Source of the DNA: Curtobacterium sp. MCJR17_020
Lineage (GTDB): Bacteria; Actinomycetota; Actinomycetes; Actinomycetales; Microbacteriaceae
DNA: 64,000 bases
NCBI RefSeq assembly: GCF_003234365.2
Contig: NZ_CP126260.1
Span: 3,348,001 to 3,412,000, forward strand
Direction of reading: 5' to 3'
In this document: piece by piece, positions 9,184 to 18,355 of the stretch
How the letters are laid out: every line of letters begins with the position of its first letter
How positions within the stretch are numbered: the first letter of the stretch is position 1
Program-made: the position numbers and the translations under genes
The notes under the pieces: generated by a model
The model's database searches: none
Told to the model about the DNA's origin: nothing
What the model saw: only the letters and a program-made list of their open reading frames with translations

Positions 9184-10644
9184 ATGCCGAGTCAGCACCC
9201 CGCCCCCGACACCGCCCGCACCGATCCCCGCCGGAGCTGGCGGATCCCCGACGACCGCCGACTGCCGGCACTCGAGCCCCTCGCATCCGCCGTCGAACGG
9301 CACGAGCCCGTGACGCTCCGCGAGACCGTGTGGGACTCCGCGGAGCGTGTGCTCGCGGCCGAAGGGGTGACGCTCACCCGCGCCCAGGACGGTTCCTGGA
9401 GCCTCGACCACGGCGACGGCCCGGAACCGGTGGGCACGGACCTCGATCGACCGGACGGCGAGCAGCCCCCGCGTGACGGGGTCGAGGTGTTCCTGCGCGG
9501 GCGGGCGGTGGCGACGGTCCGCATCCGGGACACCACGACGACGCTCGTGACCCTGCGCGGCAAGGACGGTCGGGTGCGGGCCGAGATCGCCGACGTCCGG
9601 GTGGACGAAGGTGACCCGGACAGCACCGTGCTGCGGTCCGCACGGTGGTGGGCCCTGTCGGACGACGGGCGGGACGGCACCACGGCACGGGCCGCGGAGC
9701 GAGCGCTGGACGACGCGGCCACCGAGCCGCCGTCGACCTCGGCGGTCGCGGTCGCGTCCGCTCCCGTGCTCACCCCGGAGCGGCGCGGCAACCGGGCGAA
9801 GCGACCACGTTCGGGCACCGCTGCGGCGTTCGTCCTGCGGGTCCTCGAGTCGCTGCGCGCCGACCTCGTCGCGGTCGACCCCCGAGTCCGCGCCGACGAC
9901 CACGAGTCGGTGCACGACTTCCGGAAGGTGGTCCGTCGGCTGCGGAGCGTGCTCGCGGCGTACCGCGGGGCGCTCGACCGTGAGGCAACCGAGGCACTGC
10001 GGGCCGCACTTGCCGAGGCCGGACGCGTCGCCGGTGTCGCCCGCGATGCCGAGGTCTTGCACGGCGGGCTGTTCCGGTCGGCGGCGCGGGCCCCCGACGG
10101 CTTCGTCGACGCGCCCACGCTGGACCGGATCGGCGAGCAGGCGGCGGCACTCCGCAGCGCGGCCGCAGCGGAACTCCGCCAGGCCCTGCGCTCGGACGAC
10201 TGGTTCCGCACCCTCGACGCGCTCGACCAGCTGCTGCTCCGCGCCCCGGCCGGACCGCACGCCGACGACGCCGCCGCTGCCTTCGTCGCGCAGCGCATTG
10301 ACCGCGAGCGCACTCGGGTCCGACGACTGGTCGACGGTGGGGCAGCCGGTCTCGACGTCCTGCACGAGATCCGGAAGGCGGCACGGCGCCTGCGGTACGC
10401 GCTGCAGGCAGCCGGTGACGTCGCCGATCTCGGGAAGCGGCGGCTCGGTCGGCTGCGGCGGGTGCAGGAGACGCTCGGTGACGCCCTCGACGCGGCCCAC
10501 GCGGCGGAGGCCTACCGGCGGCTGTCCGGGCCCGCGGCTCGGGACGGGGCCGACACCTTCGGGTACGGGGCGCTGGCGACGGCCGAGCATGCGGTGTTCG
10601 AGCGGGGGCTGCGACGATCGCGGAAGGTGCTCGCCCGGCTGTGA
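9184..10644 (+). CDS. CHAD domain protein with degenerate CYTH-like N-terminus
   Basis: The C-terminal half (about 210-480) is a CHAD domain, a helical histidine-rich fold that binds inorganic polyphosphate: DDHESVHDFRKVVRRLRSVL, ARDAEVL, and a second HEIRKAARRLRYAL repeat. The first 190 residues look like a CYTH triphosphatase (RETVWDS, VRAEIADVRVD strands) but the canonical ExExK at the extreme N-terminus is not visible, so I expect no triphosphatase activity. Such proteins are often linked to polyphosphate granules; this one is monocistronic or leads into the MaoC gene 49 bp downstream. Confidence 0.8.
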   Translation: MPSQHPAPDTARTDPRRSWRIPDDRRLPALEPLASAVERHEPVTLRETVWDSAERVLAAEGVTLTRAQDGSWSLDHGDGPEPVGTDLDRPDGEQPPRDGVEVFLRGRAVATVRIRDTTTTLVTLRGKDGRVRAEIADVRVDEGDPDSTVLRSARWWALSDDGRDGTTARAAERALDDAATEPPSTSAVAVASAPVLTPERRGNRAKRPRSGTAAAFVLRVLESLRADLVAVDPRVRADDHESVHDFRKVVRRLRSVLAAYRGALDREATEALRAALAEAGRVAGVARDAEVLHGGLFRSAARAPDGFVDAPTLDRIGEQAAALRSAAAAELRQALRSDDWFRTLDALDQLLLRAPAGPHADDAAAAFVAQRIDRERTRVRRLVDGGAAGLDVLHEIRKAARRLRYALQAAGDVADLGKRRLGRLRRVQETLGDALDAAHAAEAYRRLSGPAARDGADTFGYGALATAEHAVFERGLRRSRKVLARL

Positions 10645-10693
10645 GCGCGGCTCGGCGGGCTGCTCGTCGCGCTGCTCTGCGAGAATCGCAGAC

Positions 10694-11149
10694 GTGCCCC
10701 ACTACCTCGAGGACCTCGCCGCCGGACAGACCTTCACGACCCCGGGTCGCACGATCACCGAGGCGGACGTCGTGTCCTTCGCCTCGTGGACGAACGACAA
10801 CAACCAGGTGCACACCGACGTGGAGTTCGCCGGCAAGACCCGGTACGGCCAGCGGATCGTGCACGGGCTGCTCGGCACCTCGCTCTGCCTGGGGCTGATC
10901 GCACGGACCGGGGTGTTCGAGGGGTCGGCCGTGGCACTGCTCGGGATCGACCAGTGGCGGTTCACCGAGCCGGTGTTCATCGGCGACACCGTGACCTGCG
11001 AGGTCGAGATCCTGTCAACGCGCCTGACGAGCTCCGGCAGGACCGGCATCGTCGAGCGGACGGTCTCGTTGCGGAACCAGCGCGGCGACGTGGTGCAGCA
11101 GGGACGCATGGACGTGATGGTCCTGACGCGCGACGCCGCGATCGCCTGA
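10694..11149 (+). CDS. MaoC-like acyl dehydratase
   Basis: A single hotdog-fold domain of 151 residues. The hydratase motif is visible as WTNDNNQVHTD (about 33-43), with the catalytic Asp and His pair of (R)-specific enoyl hydratases, although the usual GDxNPxH is altered to NDNNQVH. GTG 10694 follows the preceding stop by 49 bp and gives the typical N-terminus with YLEDLAAGQTF. Substrate is unknown; no fatty-acid or polyhydroxyalkanoate genes are adjacent. Confidence 0.85.
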   Translation: MPHYLEDLAAGQTFTTPGRTITEADVVSFASWTNDNNQVHTDVEFAGKTRYGQRIVHGLLGTSLCLGLIARTGVFEGSAVALLGIDQWRFTEPVFIGDTVTCEVEILSTRLTSSGRTGIVERTVSLRNQRGDVVQQGRMDVMVLTRDAAIA

Positions 11150-11187
11150 CGTCGCCCCCGAGCACCCACCGGATTCTCCGGACGGCA

Positions 11188-11213
11188 ATCGTTGCGACGC
11201 TCTTTACAACGAT
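11188..11213. promoter_or_regulatory. operator-like dyad upstream of GH2 gene
   Basis: Half-sites ATCGTTG (11188-11194) and CAACGAT (11207-11213) form a perfect 7-bp inverted repeat spaced by 12 bp, 25 bp before the start codon of the glycosidase gene. The ACGTTG-like half-site resembles LacI-family operators. No LacI-type gene is in the window, so the regulator would be encoded elsewhere. Confidence 0.5.
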
Positions 11214-11237
11214 GTACCCGCGCGGGAGTATCGACTC

Positions 11238-13100
11238 ATGAGCACGCTCGACGGCACCGTGGCCGCACCTGACACCGCATCCGCTCCCGCACTCCCCCTC
11301 GCCTCGCGGCAGGACGGCACGTACCCCCGGCCGCAGATGCTCCGCACCGCGTGGGCCGACCTCGACGGCACGTGGTCCTTCCGGAACGACGGCGACGACA
11401 CCGACTGGCGCGCCGGGTTCCCCGACGCCCGCGACATCGTCGTGCCGTTCCCGCCCGAGTCCGTCGCCTCGGGCATCGACGAGCCCGGCTTCCACCCCGT
11501 GGTCTGGTACTCCCGCGCGATCACCCGCGCCGACCTCGAGGCAGCCGGACACGACACCGCCGCACCCCGACTCGTCCTGCACTTCGGCGCCGTCGACTAC
11601 CGCGCCCGCGTCTGGATCGACGGCCAGTTCATCGGCGAGCACGAGGGCGGTCACACGCCGTTCTCGTTCGACGTGACCGACGCCCTCGCCACCGACCCCG
11701 ACGCCGACCACACCCTGGTCGTCCGCGCCGAGGACGACCCGCACGACCTGACCCAGCCCCGCGGCAAGCAGGACTGGCACGAGGACCCGCACGCCATCTG
11801 GTACCGCCGCACCACGGGCATCTGGCAGACCGTGTGGCTCGAAGCCGTGCCGACCGCCTCGATCGGGTACCTGCGCTGGACGAACGTCGACCACGCCACC
11901 GTCCGCCTGACGGTCCGGATCGCGGGAGACCGCACCGGCGGCGAGCGCCTGCGCGTCGTCGCCCGGTGGGACGAGCGCGACGAGCACCTCGCCACCGTCG
12001 AGGCCACGCTCGGCGACACCTCGGACGAGTTCGACGTGGTCGTGCCGATCGCGCGCCAGACGAACGGGCAGGCCGAGGACGAACTGCACTGGACCCCGGA
12101 CGCCCCGCGCCTGGTCGACGCCACGGTCTCGCTGCTCCCCCGTACCGGCGCAACGCCGATCGACTCCGTCGCGTCCTACTTCGGACTCCGCACCGTCGGC
12201 GTCGACGGCGGCACCTTCCTGCTGAACGGCCGCAGCTACGACGTCCGCAGCGTCCTGAACCAGGGCTACTGGCCGGACTCGCACATCGCCGCACCGTCAC
12301 GCGAGGCGCTGCGCCGCGAGGTCGAGCTCATCAAGGAGCTCGGCTTCAACGCCGCCCGCAACCACCAGAAGATCGAGGACCCCCGGTTCCTGTACTGGGC
12401 GGACCGACTCGGCATCCTGGTCTGGGGCGAGGCCCCCGGCGCCTACGCCTTCTCGCCGCGAGCCGTCCAGCGCCTGATGCGCGAGTGGATGGACGCCGTC
12501 GAGCGCGATGCCTCGCACCCGTCGATCGTCACGTGGGTGCCGGCGAACGAGAGCTGGGGCGTGCAGCACATCGCCACCGACCCGGCGCAGCAGGCCTACG
12601 CCCGGTCCCTGGCCGACGTCACGCGGGCGATCGACCCGACGCGTCCGGTGATCTCGAACGACGGATGGGAGCACACCAACTCCGACATCGTCACGGTCCA
12701 CGACTACGAGGGTGCCGGCGATGCCCTCGCCAAGACCTACTCGGACGACGACGCCCGCACGGCACTGTTCGCCCACTTCGGCCCGGCGGACCGCTGGGTG
12801 CTCGTCGGTGGCGCGCAGGACCTCGGCCAGCCGGTGATGCTCACCGAGTTCGGTGGCGTGAACTACCAGCCCGGTGCACAGCGCGAGGACGGCTGGGGTT
12901 ACACCTCGGCCAGCGACGGCGACGACTGGGTCACCCGCATCACGGCGCTGTACGACGCGATCCGGGCGAGCTCGTTCCTGGCTGGCTCCTGCTACACGCA
13001 GCTGACCGACACCATGCAGGAGACGAACGGCCTGCTGAACGCCGACCGCTCCCCGAAGGTCCCGATCGAGCAGATCCGCCTGGCGGTCACCGGTCGCTAG
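11238..13100 (+). CDS. glycoside hydrolase family 2 protein (beta-galactosidase/glucuronidase type)
   Basis: A 620-residue cytoplasmic-looking glycosidase with no signal peptide. Domains in order: sugar-binding jelly roll (about 35-195, with VWIDGQFIGEHEGGHTPFSFD), immunoglobulin-like domain (about 200-310), and a TIM barrel from about 325. The acid/base glutamate is in PANESWG (about 434) and the nucleophile is in TEFGG (about 537). At 620 residues it is the short, three-domain GH2 form, not the thousand-residue LacZ. A GGGAG ribosome site precedes ATG 11238. Substrate is not determined by sequence. Confidence 0.88.
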   Translation: MSTLDGTVAAPDTASAPALPLASRQDGTYPRPQMLRTAWADLDGTWSFRNDGDDTDWRAGFPDARDIVVPFPPESVASGIDEPGFHPVVWYSRAITRADLEAAGHDTAAPRLVLHFGAVDYRARVWIDGQFIGEHEGGHTPFSFDVTDALATDPDADHTLVVRAEDDPHDLTQPRGKQDWHEDPHAIWYRRTTGIWQTVWLEAVPTASIGYLRWTNVDHATVRLTVRIAGDRTGGERLRVVARWDERDEHLATVEATLGDTSDEFDVVVPIARQTNGQAEDELHWTPDAPRLVDATVSLLPRTGATPIDSVASYFGLRTVGVDGGTFLLNGRSYDVRSVLNQGYWPDSHIAAPSREALRREVELIKELGFNAARNHQKIEDPRFLYWADRLGILVWGEAPGAYAFSPRAVQRLMREWMDAVERDASHPSIVTWVPANESWGVQHIATDPAQQAYARSLADVTRAIDPTRPVISNDGWEHTNSDIVTVHDYEGAGDALAKTYSDDDARTALFAHFGPADRWVLVGGAQDLGQPVMLTEFGGVNYQPGAQREDGWGYTSASDGDDWVTRITALYDAIRASSFLAGSCYTQLTDTMQETNGLLNADRSPKVPIEQIRLAVTGR

Positions 13101-13116
13101 CCGGGAGGCCCGCACT

Positions 13117-13171
13117 TCGTGAGCAGCAATGGTCGGGTCCGGCAGACGGACCCGACCATTGCTGCTCACGA
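13117..13171. terminator. very long perfect hairpin after GH2 gene
   Basis: Arms 13117-13141 and 13147-13171 pair perfectly over 25 bp with a 5-nt loop. It starts 17 bp after the GH2 stop and lies before the glycosyltransferase start. There is no T-tract, so it may be a factor-assisted terminator, mRNA 3' stabiliser or an intergenic palindromic repeat. Confidence 0.6.
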
Positions 13172-13251
13172 TGCACGCAGGTCGGCGCGCGGCCCGGCGC
13201 ACGGCCGCCCGCTGGCGCGGGCCCGGGCCCTGGTCTGCGAGGATCGGGCGG

Positions 13252-14472
13252 GTGACGAGCGTGGCGGAGACGAGCCGGGCCTCCCGGTCGGGGGTGCGCA
13301 GCCTGCTGACCGGAGCCCGCAGCGCGTGGACCGCGCCCCTGCTCATCTGGGCCGCCTCGCGCCTGGTGAGCACCCTGCTGCTCGCCACGATGTACGTGCT
13401 GGCGACCGCGAACGGCTGGACGTTCGCGTCGTACCGGCAGGACCCGTCGTTCTTCACATTCTCCGGATCGTGGGACGCCTCGTTCTACCGGACGATCGCG
13501 GAGCACGGGTACCCGGCCACACTCCCCCTCGACGACGCGGGCCACGTCGCGCCGAACGCCTGGGCGTTCCTGCCGGTGTTCCCGGCCATCGTGCGGGCCG
13601 TCATGGCCCTGACGGGTGCGTCGTTCTGGGTCGCGGGCGTGCTCGTGGCGACCATCGCGGGCGCCGGTGCCTGCGTGCTGCTGTACCGGCTCGTGCTCGC
13701 GGTGGGCTGCTCGCACCGGGCCCGCTGGGCCACCGCACTGTTCGCGTTCGCGCCGACCGGGTTCCTGCTGCAGGTCGCGTACGCCGAGAGCCTGCTGCTC
13801 GTGCTGCTGTTCGGAGCGCTGCTGGCGCTGGTGCGGCGTCGGTACTGGCTGATCGCGCCGCTCGGCGTGGTTGCCGCGTTCACGAAGCCGGGCGTCCTCG
13901 CGCTGGCGGTGGCGCTGGCGGTGCACCTCGTCGTGCGGTGGGTCGCCTCGCGCCGACAGGACGACCCGTTCCCGTGGCGCGACCGCATCGCGATCGTGGT
14001 GTCCGGCCTCGTCGTCGCGGCGGCTGGTCTGGCGTGGCCGGTGATCGCCTCGGCGGTGACCGGGCGGCCGAACGCGTACGTGGACACCGAACTGTCGTGG
14101 TGGGTGGGGTTCGTCGGGCGACAGCACTTCGCCCCGCTGACGCCGTGGTTCACGATGGCCTCGACGTGGCTCGGGCCGCTCGGCATCCTGCTCGTGGTGG
14201 CGGTGCTCGGCGGTGCGGTGTGGTTCTTCACCCGACGGAGCACCCGCGCGCTCGGCACCGAGGTGCTCGCGTTCACGGCGTCGTACGGGTTGTACCTGGT
14301 CGCGGTGTTCCTGCCGCAGCAGTCGTTGCCGCGGCTGCTCATGCCGATGGCGCCGTTGCTCGGGTCGGACGTGTTCGTGCGGACGCGATGGCGGGCGGTG
14401 ACGTGGCTCGTGGTCGGGGTGTGCCTGCAGCCCGTCGCGATCGTGCTGCTCTGGTTCCTCGGGTACCCCTGA
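13252..14472 (+). CDS. multi-pass membrane glycosyltransferase, PIG-V/mannosyltransferase-like
   Basis: A 406-residue membrane protein with about 9-10 hydrophobic segments. The first extracytoplasmic loop has FFTFSGSWDASFYRTIAEHGYP, matching the W-D-x-x-W/FY-x-x-I-A-x-x-GY pattern of PIG-V-like and GT-C mannosyltransferases that use polyprenyl-phosphate sugars; the aspartate is the likely catalytic residue. GTG 13252 is chosen because the longer frame back to 13129 would begin inside the upstream 25-bp hairpin and adds 41 arginine-rich residues. Acceptor, presumably a cell-wall glycan or protein, is unknown. Confidence 0.75.
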   Translation: MTSVAETSRASRSGVRSLLTGARSAWTAPLLIWAASRLVSTLLLATMYVLATANGWTFASYRQDPSFFTFSGSWDASFYRTIAEHGYPATLPLDDAGHVAPNAWAFLPVFPAIVRAVMALTGASFWVAGVLVATIAGAGACVLLYRLVLAVGCSHRARWATALFAFAPTGFLLQVAYAESLLLVLLFGALLALVRRRYWLIAPLGVVAAFTKPGVLALAVALAVHLVVRWVASRRQDDPFPWRDRIAIVVSGLVVAAAGLAWPVIASAVTGRPNAYVDTELSWWVGFVGRQHFAPLTPWFTMASTWLGPLGILLVVAVLGGAVWFFTRRSTRALGTEVLAFTASYGLYLVAVFLPQQSLPRLLMPMAPLLGSDVFVRTRWRAVTWLVVGVCLQPVAIVLLWFLGYP

Positions 14473-14503
14473 GCGGCGGGCCGATGTCAGTCGGCCTGTC
14501 GGC

Positions 14504-15559
14504 CTACGCGTCGAACGTGTGGAACCAGGCGGTCCCGCCCGGGTGCTGCACCGTGATCATCTCGTCGAGGTCGCGGTACGGGCCGTCCTGGTTGTGGCTC
14601 GCCGACTTGATGCGGATGGTGCCGTCGGACTCGGTGAAGACCTCGGACACGATGGTGGTGTGGTCCGGCGATCCGTTCGCGTTCCAGTCGTAGAAGACGA
14701 TGTCGCCGACCTTGACCTTGTCGCGCTCGTCCGAGGTGCGCCGGGTCAGACCGAACTCCGCAGCGTTCGTCTCGAGCCACGGGTCCATCGTCGGGCAGTA
14801 CGTCCACGTGGCGCTGTGCTCGGCGCCGGCGGCCCGGTTGTACCAGTCGGAGCGCTGCTCCCAGCCGCGGGCGATGAGCGTCTGGCTGACGTAGTTCGCG
14901 CAGTCGCCACCGATCGGGTTCATGGTGCCGTACTCGGACAGGTTGTAGTCCTTCCAGTGCGCCATCGCGTACTGGAGCTGCCGGTCGACGTCGGTCAGCG
15001 CTGCGTATGCCACCGTCGACGTCGCAACCGCGGTGGACGCATCGGGCACCGGCGCTGCCGTGGGGGTCGGCGTCGCAGTGGCCGAGTCCTGCGTCGCGCC
15101 GGTCTGCCCGTCGTTCGCGGCGCTGCCGTTGCCGTCGGACGACTGGTTGGCGGACGGGGTCGGCTCGATCGACTCGGTGAAGAGCGCGACGGCGGCGTCA
15201 CCAGCGGTGTACATCGCCTGGTGCGGAGCCGTGAAGGTGACCTTCGACGCCGTGGCCGTGACGTCGCGCGCGGCGACCCCGCCGACGGTGACGCCCTTGA
15301 CCGCGGCGAGACCGGTGCCCGCGACGGTGACCGTGACGCCGCCGACGAGCGGGACCTGCGCCGGGGTCAGGGACTTCGCGACGGGCTTCGGGGTGGTCGT
15401 GCTCTTGCCGGCGTTGCCGTCCCCGGCGTTGTCGCTCTTGCCGCTGCCGTTCTTCTTGCCGGCATCGTCGCTGCCGGACGAGCACGCGGCGACCGCGAGC
15501 CCGATCCCGGCGACACCGGCGAGGGACAGGAGTGCGCGGCGGTTCATCGAGGCAGTCAT
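14504..15559 (-). CDS. lipoprotein with IPT/TIG and amidase-like domain
   Basis: Predicted exported protein: twin arginine MNRRALLSLAG and a lipobox ending AVAAC, so a Tat-type lipoprotein. A Ser/Gly/Lys linker follows, then an IPT/TIG-like beta domain (LTPAQVPLVGGVTVTVAGTG, about 75-150), a Pro/Ala-rich linker, and a C-terminal domain (about 200-351) with GDCANYVSQTLIARGW, GDIVFYDW and SHN motifs characteristic of the putative amidase/CHAP-like fold (PF12671 type), with Cys and His as likely catalytic residues. Start ATG 15559; an ATG four codons later is also possible. A cell-wall role is inferred. Convergent with the glycosyltransferase gene. Confidence 0.8.
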   Translation of the reverse strand: MTASMNRRALLSLAGVAGIGLAVAACSSGSDDAGKKNGSGKSDNAGDGNAGKSTTTPKPVAKSLTPAQVPLVGGVTVTVAGTGLAAVKGVTVGGVAARDVTATASKVTFTAPHQAMYTAGDAAVALFTESIEPTPSANQSSDGNGSAANDGQTGATQDSATATPTPTAAPVPDASTAVATSTVAYAALTDVDRQLQYAMAHWKDYNLSEYGTMNPIGGDCANYVSQTLIARGWEQRSDWYNRAAGAEHSATWTYCPTMDPWLETNAAEFGLTRRTSDERDKVKVGDIVFYDWNANGSPDHTTIVSEVFTESDGTIRIKSASHNQDGPYRDLDEMITVQHPGGTAWFHTFDA

Positions 15560-15669
15560 GACACAGCCAGCGTAAGCGACGCACCTGACGTTCCGACACG
15601 GCATGATCGTCTCCGGGGGGCGAGCGTCCTCCGTGTCCGCACGGACGCGTTCGAGAGGATCAGCAGACC

Positions 15670-16053
15670 ATGCCCGAGAGCCACGACTTCTTCGTCGCCA
15701 CCGACCCCGAGACCGCTCGCGGTCAGGTCCGACTCGCCCTCAGCCGCGAGGGCTACACGGTGGACGACGCCGAACAGGGCGCGCTCCGAGCCACCCGCGG
15801 CAGCATGGGCCTGACGCTGCTCATCGGCGGTCTCGCGGACGACCGCACCTTCCACACCCGGCTCGACGTGCAGATCATGGTCACCGCGGACGGCCGCACC
15901 GTCGCGCGACTGCTGCGCGGCTCCGGCAAGTCCGCGATCAAGGGTGGTGCGCTCGGGATCTCGCGTGGCAACCGCGCCTTCGAGCAGGCCGCGAACGCGA
16001 TCCACACGTCCTTCGCGCAGGCGGGCGTCCTGACGGACAGCTTCGCGAGCTGA
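15670..16053 (+). CDS. conserved small protein of unknown function
   Basis: 127 residues with alternating strands and helices and no membrane segment: SHDFFVATDPETARGQVRLALSREGY at the start and a hydrophobic MGLTLLIGG strand in the middle. The pattern of an N-terminal strand followed by a helix and a beta-meander suggests a small single-domain alpha/beta protein. An AGGAT/AGCAG purine stretch precedes ATG 15670. It stands alone between divergent and convergent neighbours. I do not recognise the family. Confidence 0.65.
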   Translation: MPESHDFFVATDPETARGQVRLALSREGYTVDDAEQGALRATRGSMGLTLLIGGLADDRTFHTRLDVQIMVTADGRTVARLLRGSGKSAIKGGALGISRGNRAFEQAANAIHTSFAQAGVLTDSFAS

Positions 16054-16159
16054 CCCGGTCGCATCGCCGGCGCGCGGTGGCCGCGGGCGCTGGCACGCGT
16101 TCCCCGACAGAACACGCGACGAACGACTCGTGGATGGTCGCGAACCGCGTGCGGCCTCG

Positions 16160-18028
16160 TCAGGAGCAGGACCAGTTGCGGTCGATCTCCGTCGACCCGA
16201 ACGGCGTCTTGTACTGGGTCATCGCGATCGGGCCGCCGAGGAGCCGCGCACCGGAGCATGCTGCCTGCGCCTGGTCGAGACGGCCGTCGCCGATCGCGAT
16301 CCAGCTCGGCAGCGGCCGGAGCGGGCTCGCGGTCGGGACGGTGCCCATGATCGTGCGGAACTGGTACGAGGTCGAGTACACGCCGATCTGCGTGACACCG
16401 CTGCGCTTCAGTGCCGCGACCATGCCCTCGAGCGCCACCCGGTTCTGACCGGTGTCGCTCAGGTGGGACAGGCCGGTCTCGACGTCGAGCCACCAGCGGT
16501 ACTGCCCCGGGTTGGCGACGCCCCGGGTGTTCGCTGCTTCGTAGGCCCTGGCGTAGCCGTACATGTACGAGCACGCCGACGTCGTCTTCCAGGTCGGCTT
16601 CGCGCCGGACTGTGCCGCGCACGTGCCGTACGGGTTCGTCACGGACTGCCCGTTCGGCGCGGCGTTGGACGTCGGCCAGACCGATGCTGCCGCCGCCCCG
16701 GGGTTGGCGAACAGCGCGTAGACCTGCGTCTTCGGCTGCGCGGTGCCGCCGGCTGACGACGCAGCCCAGGACAGCTGCTGCTGCAGGCACGGGTTCGTGG
16801 TGTTGCCGAGGCTCGAGTTCACCCCGACGATGCCGAAGGACTGGTCGGTCGGCACGCTCTTGCCGCACTGCGGGTAGGAGACGTCCACGCCCGTGCCGGA
16901 CCCGCTGTTGCCGTTGAGGAAGTACCCCACGACGTCGACGTACACGGTGGCCCTGCCCGCCGACACCTTCGCCTGCACCTGCCCACCGGACGCCAGCGGC
17001 GCGATGAGCGCGTTGCCGATCGTCTGCCCCTTGGCGTAGACCTGCGTCGGCACGCTCGAGGCGAGCCCGGCGCCGACGACGCGGAGCGACCCCCCGACGC
17101 TGCCGCCACCGACCTTGGCGTTGATGACGGCCGCGGTCGCGTTGCGCGGGACGCCTGCGGTCCCGGCGACGGTGACCTTCGTCGCGGTGGTGCCCGCGGC
17201 GACGGTCGCGGCGCGGACCGGGTGCGCCGACACGAACACGGACCCGTTGGCGTTCGGTGCGTAGTACCCGACGACGTCGGCGAGCACGCGAGCGGAGCCA
17301 GTGGAGACCTTGGCCTGCACGGCGCCGCCGGACAGCCGGACGGTGGTCGTGTTCGCGACGGTGGTGCCCTTGGAGTACATGAGCGAGACGACGCCGGCGT
17401 TGTTGCCGTACGGGGTGAGGCGCAGTCGGCCGCTCGTCGCGGGACGGGACACGTCGGCCTGGAGCACGACGGCCGTGGCGTTCGACGGCACGCCCGCCTT
17501 GCCCGCGACGACGATGCGCTTGGCGCCCGTCGTGACGGTGCCGTTCAGCACGTTCGTCGGCGCGAGCGGCGTGTAGGTCGACCCGGCTGCGCTGGTGCCG
17601 TACCAACCGGCGACGTCGAGGGCGACGGTCGCCTTGCCGGCCGAGACCTTCACCTGGGCCTTGCCGCTGGTGAGTCCGACCGTGGTGGTGCCGGAGATCG
17701 GTTGCGCCCTGGCGAAGTTCTGGATGGCGGGGCTCGCGGTACTGCCGAACGGGGCGACGCTCACGTACGCCGCCGCGCTCGGGGAGGTCACGGTCGCGGT
17801 CAGCACGACCGCGGTCGCGTTCGACGGGATGCCGTTGCGGCCGCCGAGCGTGACGGTCGTCAGCTTGCTCGTCGCGGTGCCGGACCAGGCTCGCGCGGGT
17901 GCCACAGGCGTGAACCGACCAGTGGTGGGCGCTGCGGCCGATGCCGGTGCCACCGGGGCGACCACGAGCAGCCCAGCAGTGACGGCGAGCACCGTCCCGA
18001 TCGATGCGATGGCAGTCCTGAAGCGCAA
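16160..18028 (-). CDS. secreted protein with three beta repeats and a GH25-like C-terminal domain
   Basis: A 622-residue exported protein with an N-terminal signal peptide ending near ASA (residue 30). Three repeats of about 110 residues follow, each carrying GIPSNATAVVL (or GVPRNATAAVI), a YxKGxTxxN stretch, GxVQAKVSxGxA and a closing VDVVGYY, a secreted actinobacterial repeat of unknown ligand. The C-terminal domain from about 385 begins DVSYPQCGK and contains the WWLDVETG and IGVYSTSYQ strands of GH25/DUF1906-like lysozyme barrels, ending AMTQY. Predicted to bind and hydrolyse cell-wall material. It is monocistronic and its start faces the tRNA-Ala region. Confidence 0.82.
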   Translation of the reverse strand: MRFRTAIASIGTVLAVTAGLLVVAPVAPASAAAPTTGRFTPVAPARAWSGTATSKLTTVTLGGRNGIPSNATAVVLTATVTSPSAAAYVSVAPFGSTASPAIQNFARAQPISGTTTVGLTSGKAQVKVSAGKATVALDVAGWYGTSAAGSTYTPLAPTNVLNGTVTTGAKRIVVAGKAGVPSNATAVVLQADVSRPATSGRLRLTPYGNNAGVVSLMYSKGTTVANTTTVRLSGGAVQAKVSTGSARVLADVVGYYAPNANGSVFVSAHPVRAATVAAGTTATKVTVAGTAGVPRNATAAVINAKVGGGSVGGSLRVVGAGLASSVPTQVYAKGQTIGNALIAPLASGGQVQAKVSAGRATVYVDVVGYFLNGNSGSGTGVDVSYPQCGKSVPTDQSFGIVGVNSSLGNTTNPCLQQQLSWAASSAGGTAQPKTQVYALFANPGAAAASVWPTSNAAPNGQSVTNPYGTCAAQSGAKPTWKTTSACSYMYGYARAYEAANTRGVANPGQYRWWLDVETGLSHLSDTGQNRVALEGMVAALKRSGVTQIGVYSTSYQFRTIMGTVPTASPLRPLPSWIAIGDGRLDQAQAACSGARLLGGPIAMTQYKTPFGSTEIDRNWSCS

Positions 18029-18163
18029 CGTGTTCCCCCGTTCCCCGCGCCCCCTTGGCGCACCGGGAGTCTAGAACGATGCGCTCAGCAACACACCACC
18101 CCTGTTCGCGAACTGTGCACGACGACACAGTGACGCGAGCCTGTGGAACACACCGAACGCAGA

Positions 18164-18193
18164 ACGGCCCGGAACCTGTCGGTTCCGGGCCGT
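18164..18193 (-). terminator. terminator of tRNA-Ala
   Basis: A perfect 13-bp stem (18164-18176 with 18181-18193) and four-base loop sit 14 bp downstream of the tRNA 3' end on the minus strand. Confidence 0.75.
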
Positions 18194-18206
18194 CTCGGCA
18201 TTGCCT

Positions 18207-18282
18207 TGGTGGAGCTAAGGGGATTCGAACCCCTGACCTTCTCATTGCGAACGAGACGCGCTACCAACTGCGCCATAGCCCC
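18207..18282 (-). tRNA. tRNA-Ala (anticodon CGC)
   Basis: A full cloverleaf on the minus strand: acceptor GGGGCTA with TAGCTCC, D arm GCGC-AGTTGGTA-GCGC, anticodon stem TCTCG/TGAGA with loop TTCGCAA (anticodon at complement 18247-18249), and T arm AGGGG-TTCGAAT-CCCCT. Discriminator A is followed by a genomically encoded CCA. It reads the GCG alanine codon, frequent in GC-rich genomes. Confidence 0.97.
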
Positions 18283-18355
18283 AAGTGCTCGACCACAGTA
18301 GCACCACCGTTCGGCCGATCCGAAATCGCGGACAGCCGGTCGGGCGAGCCGCGAC

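Noticed and set aside
18300..18355. Possible second tRNA beside tRNA-Ala
   Set aside because: No second cloverleaf or TTCGAAT-type arm is present.
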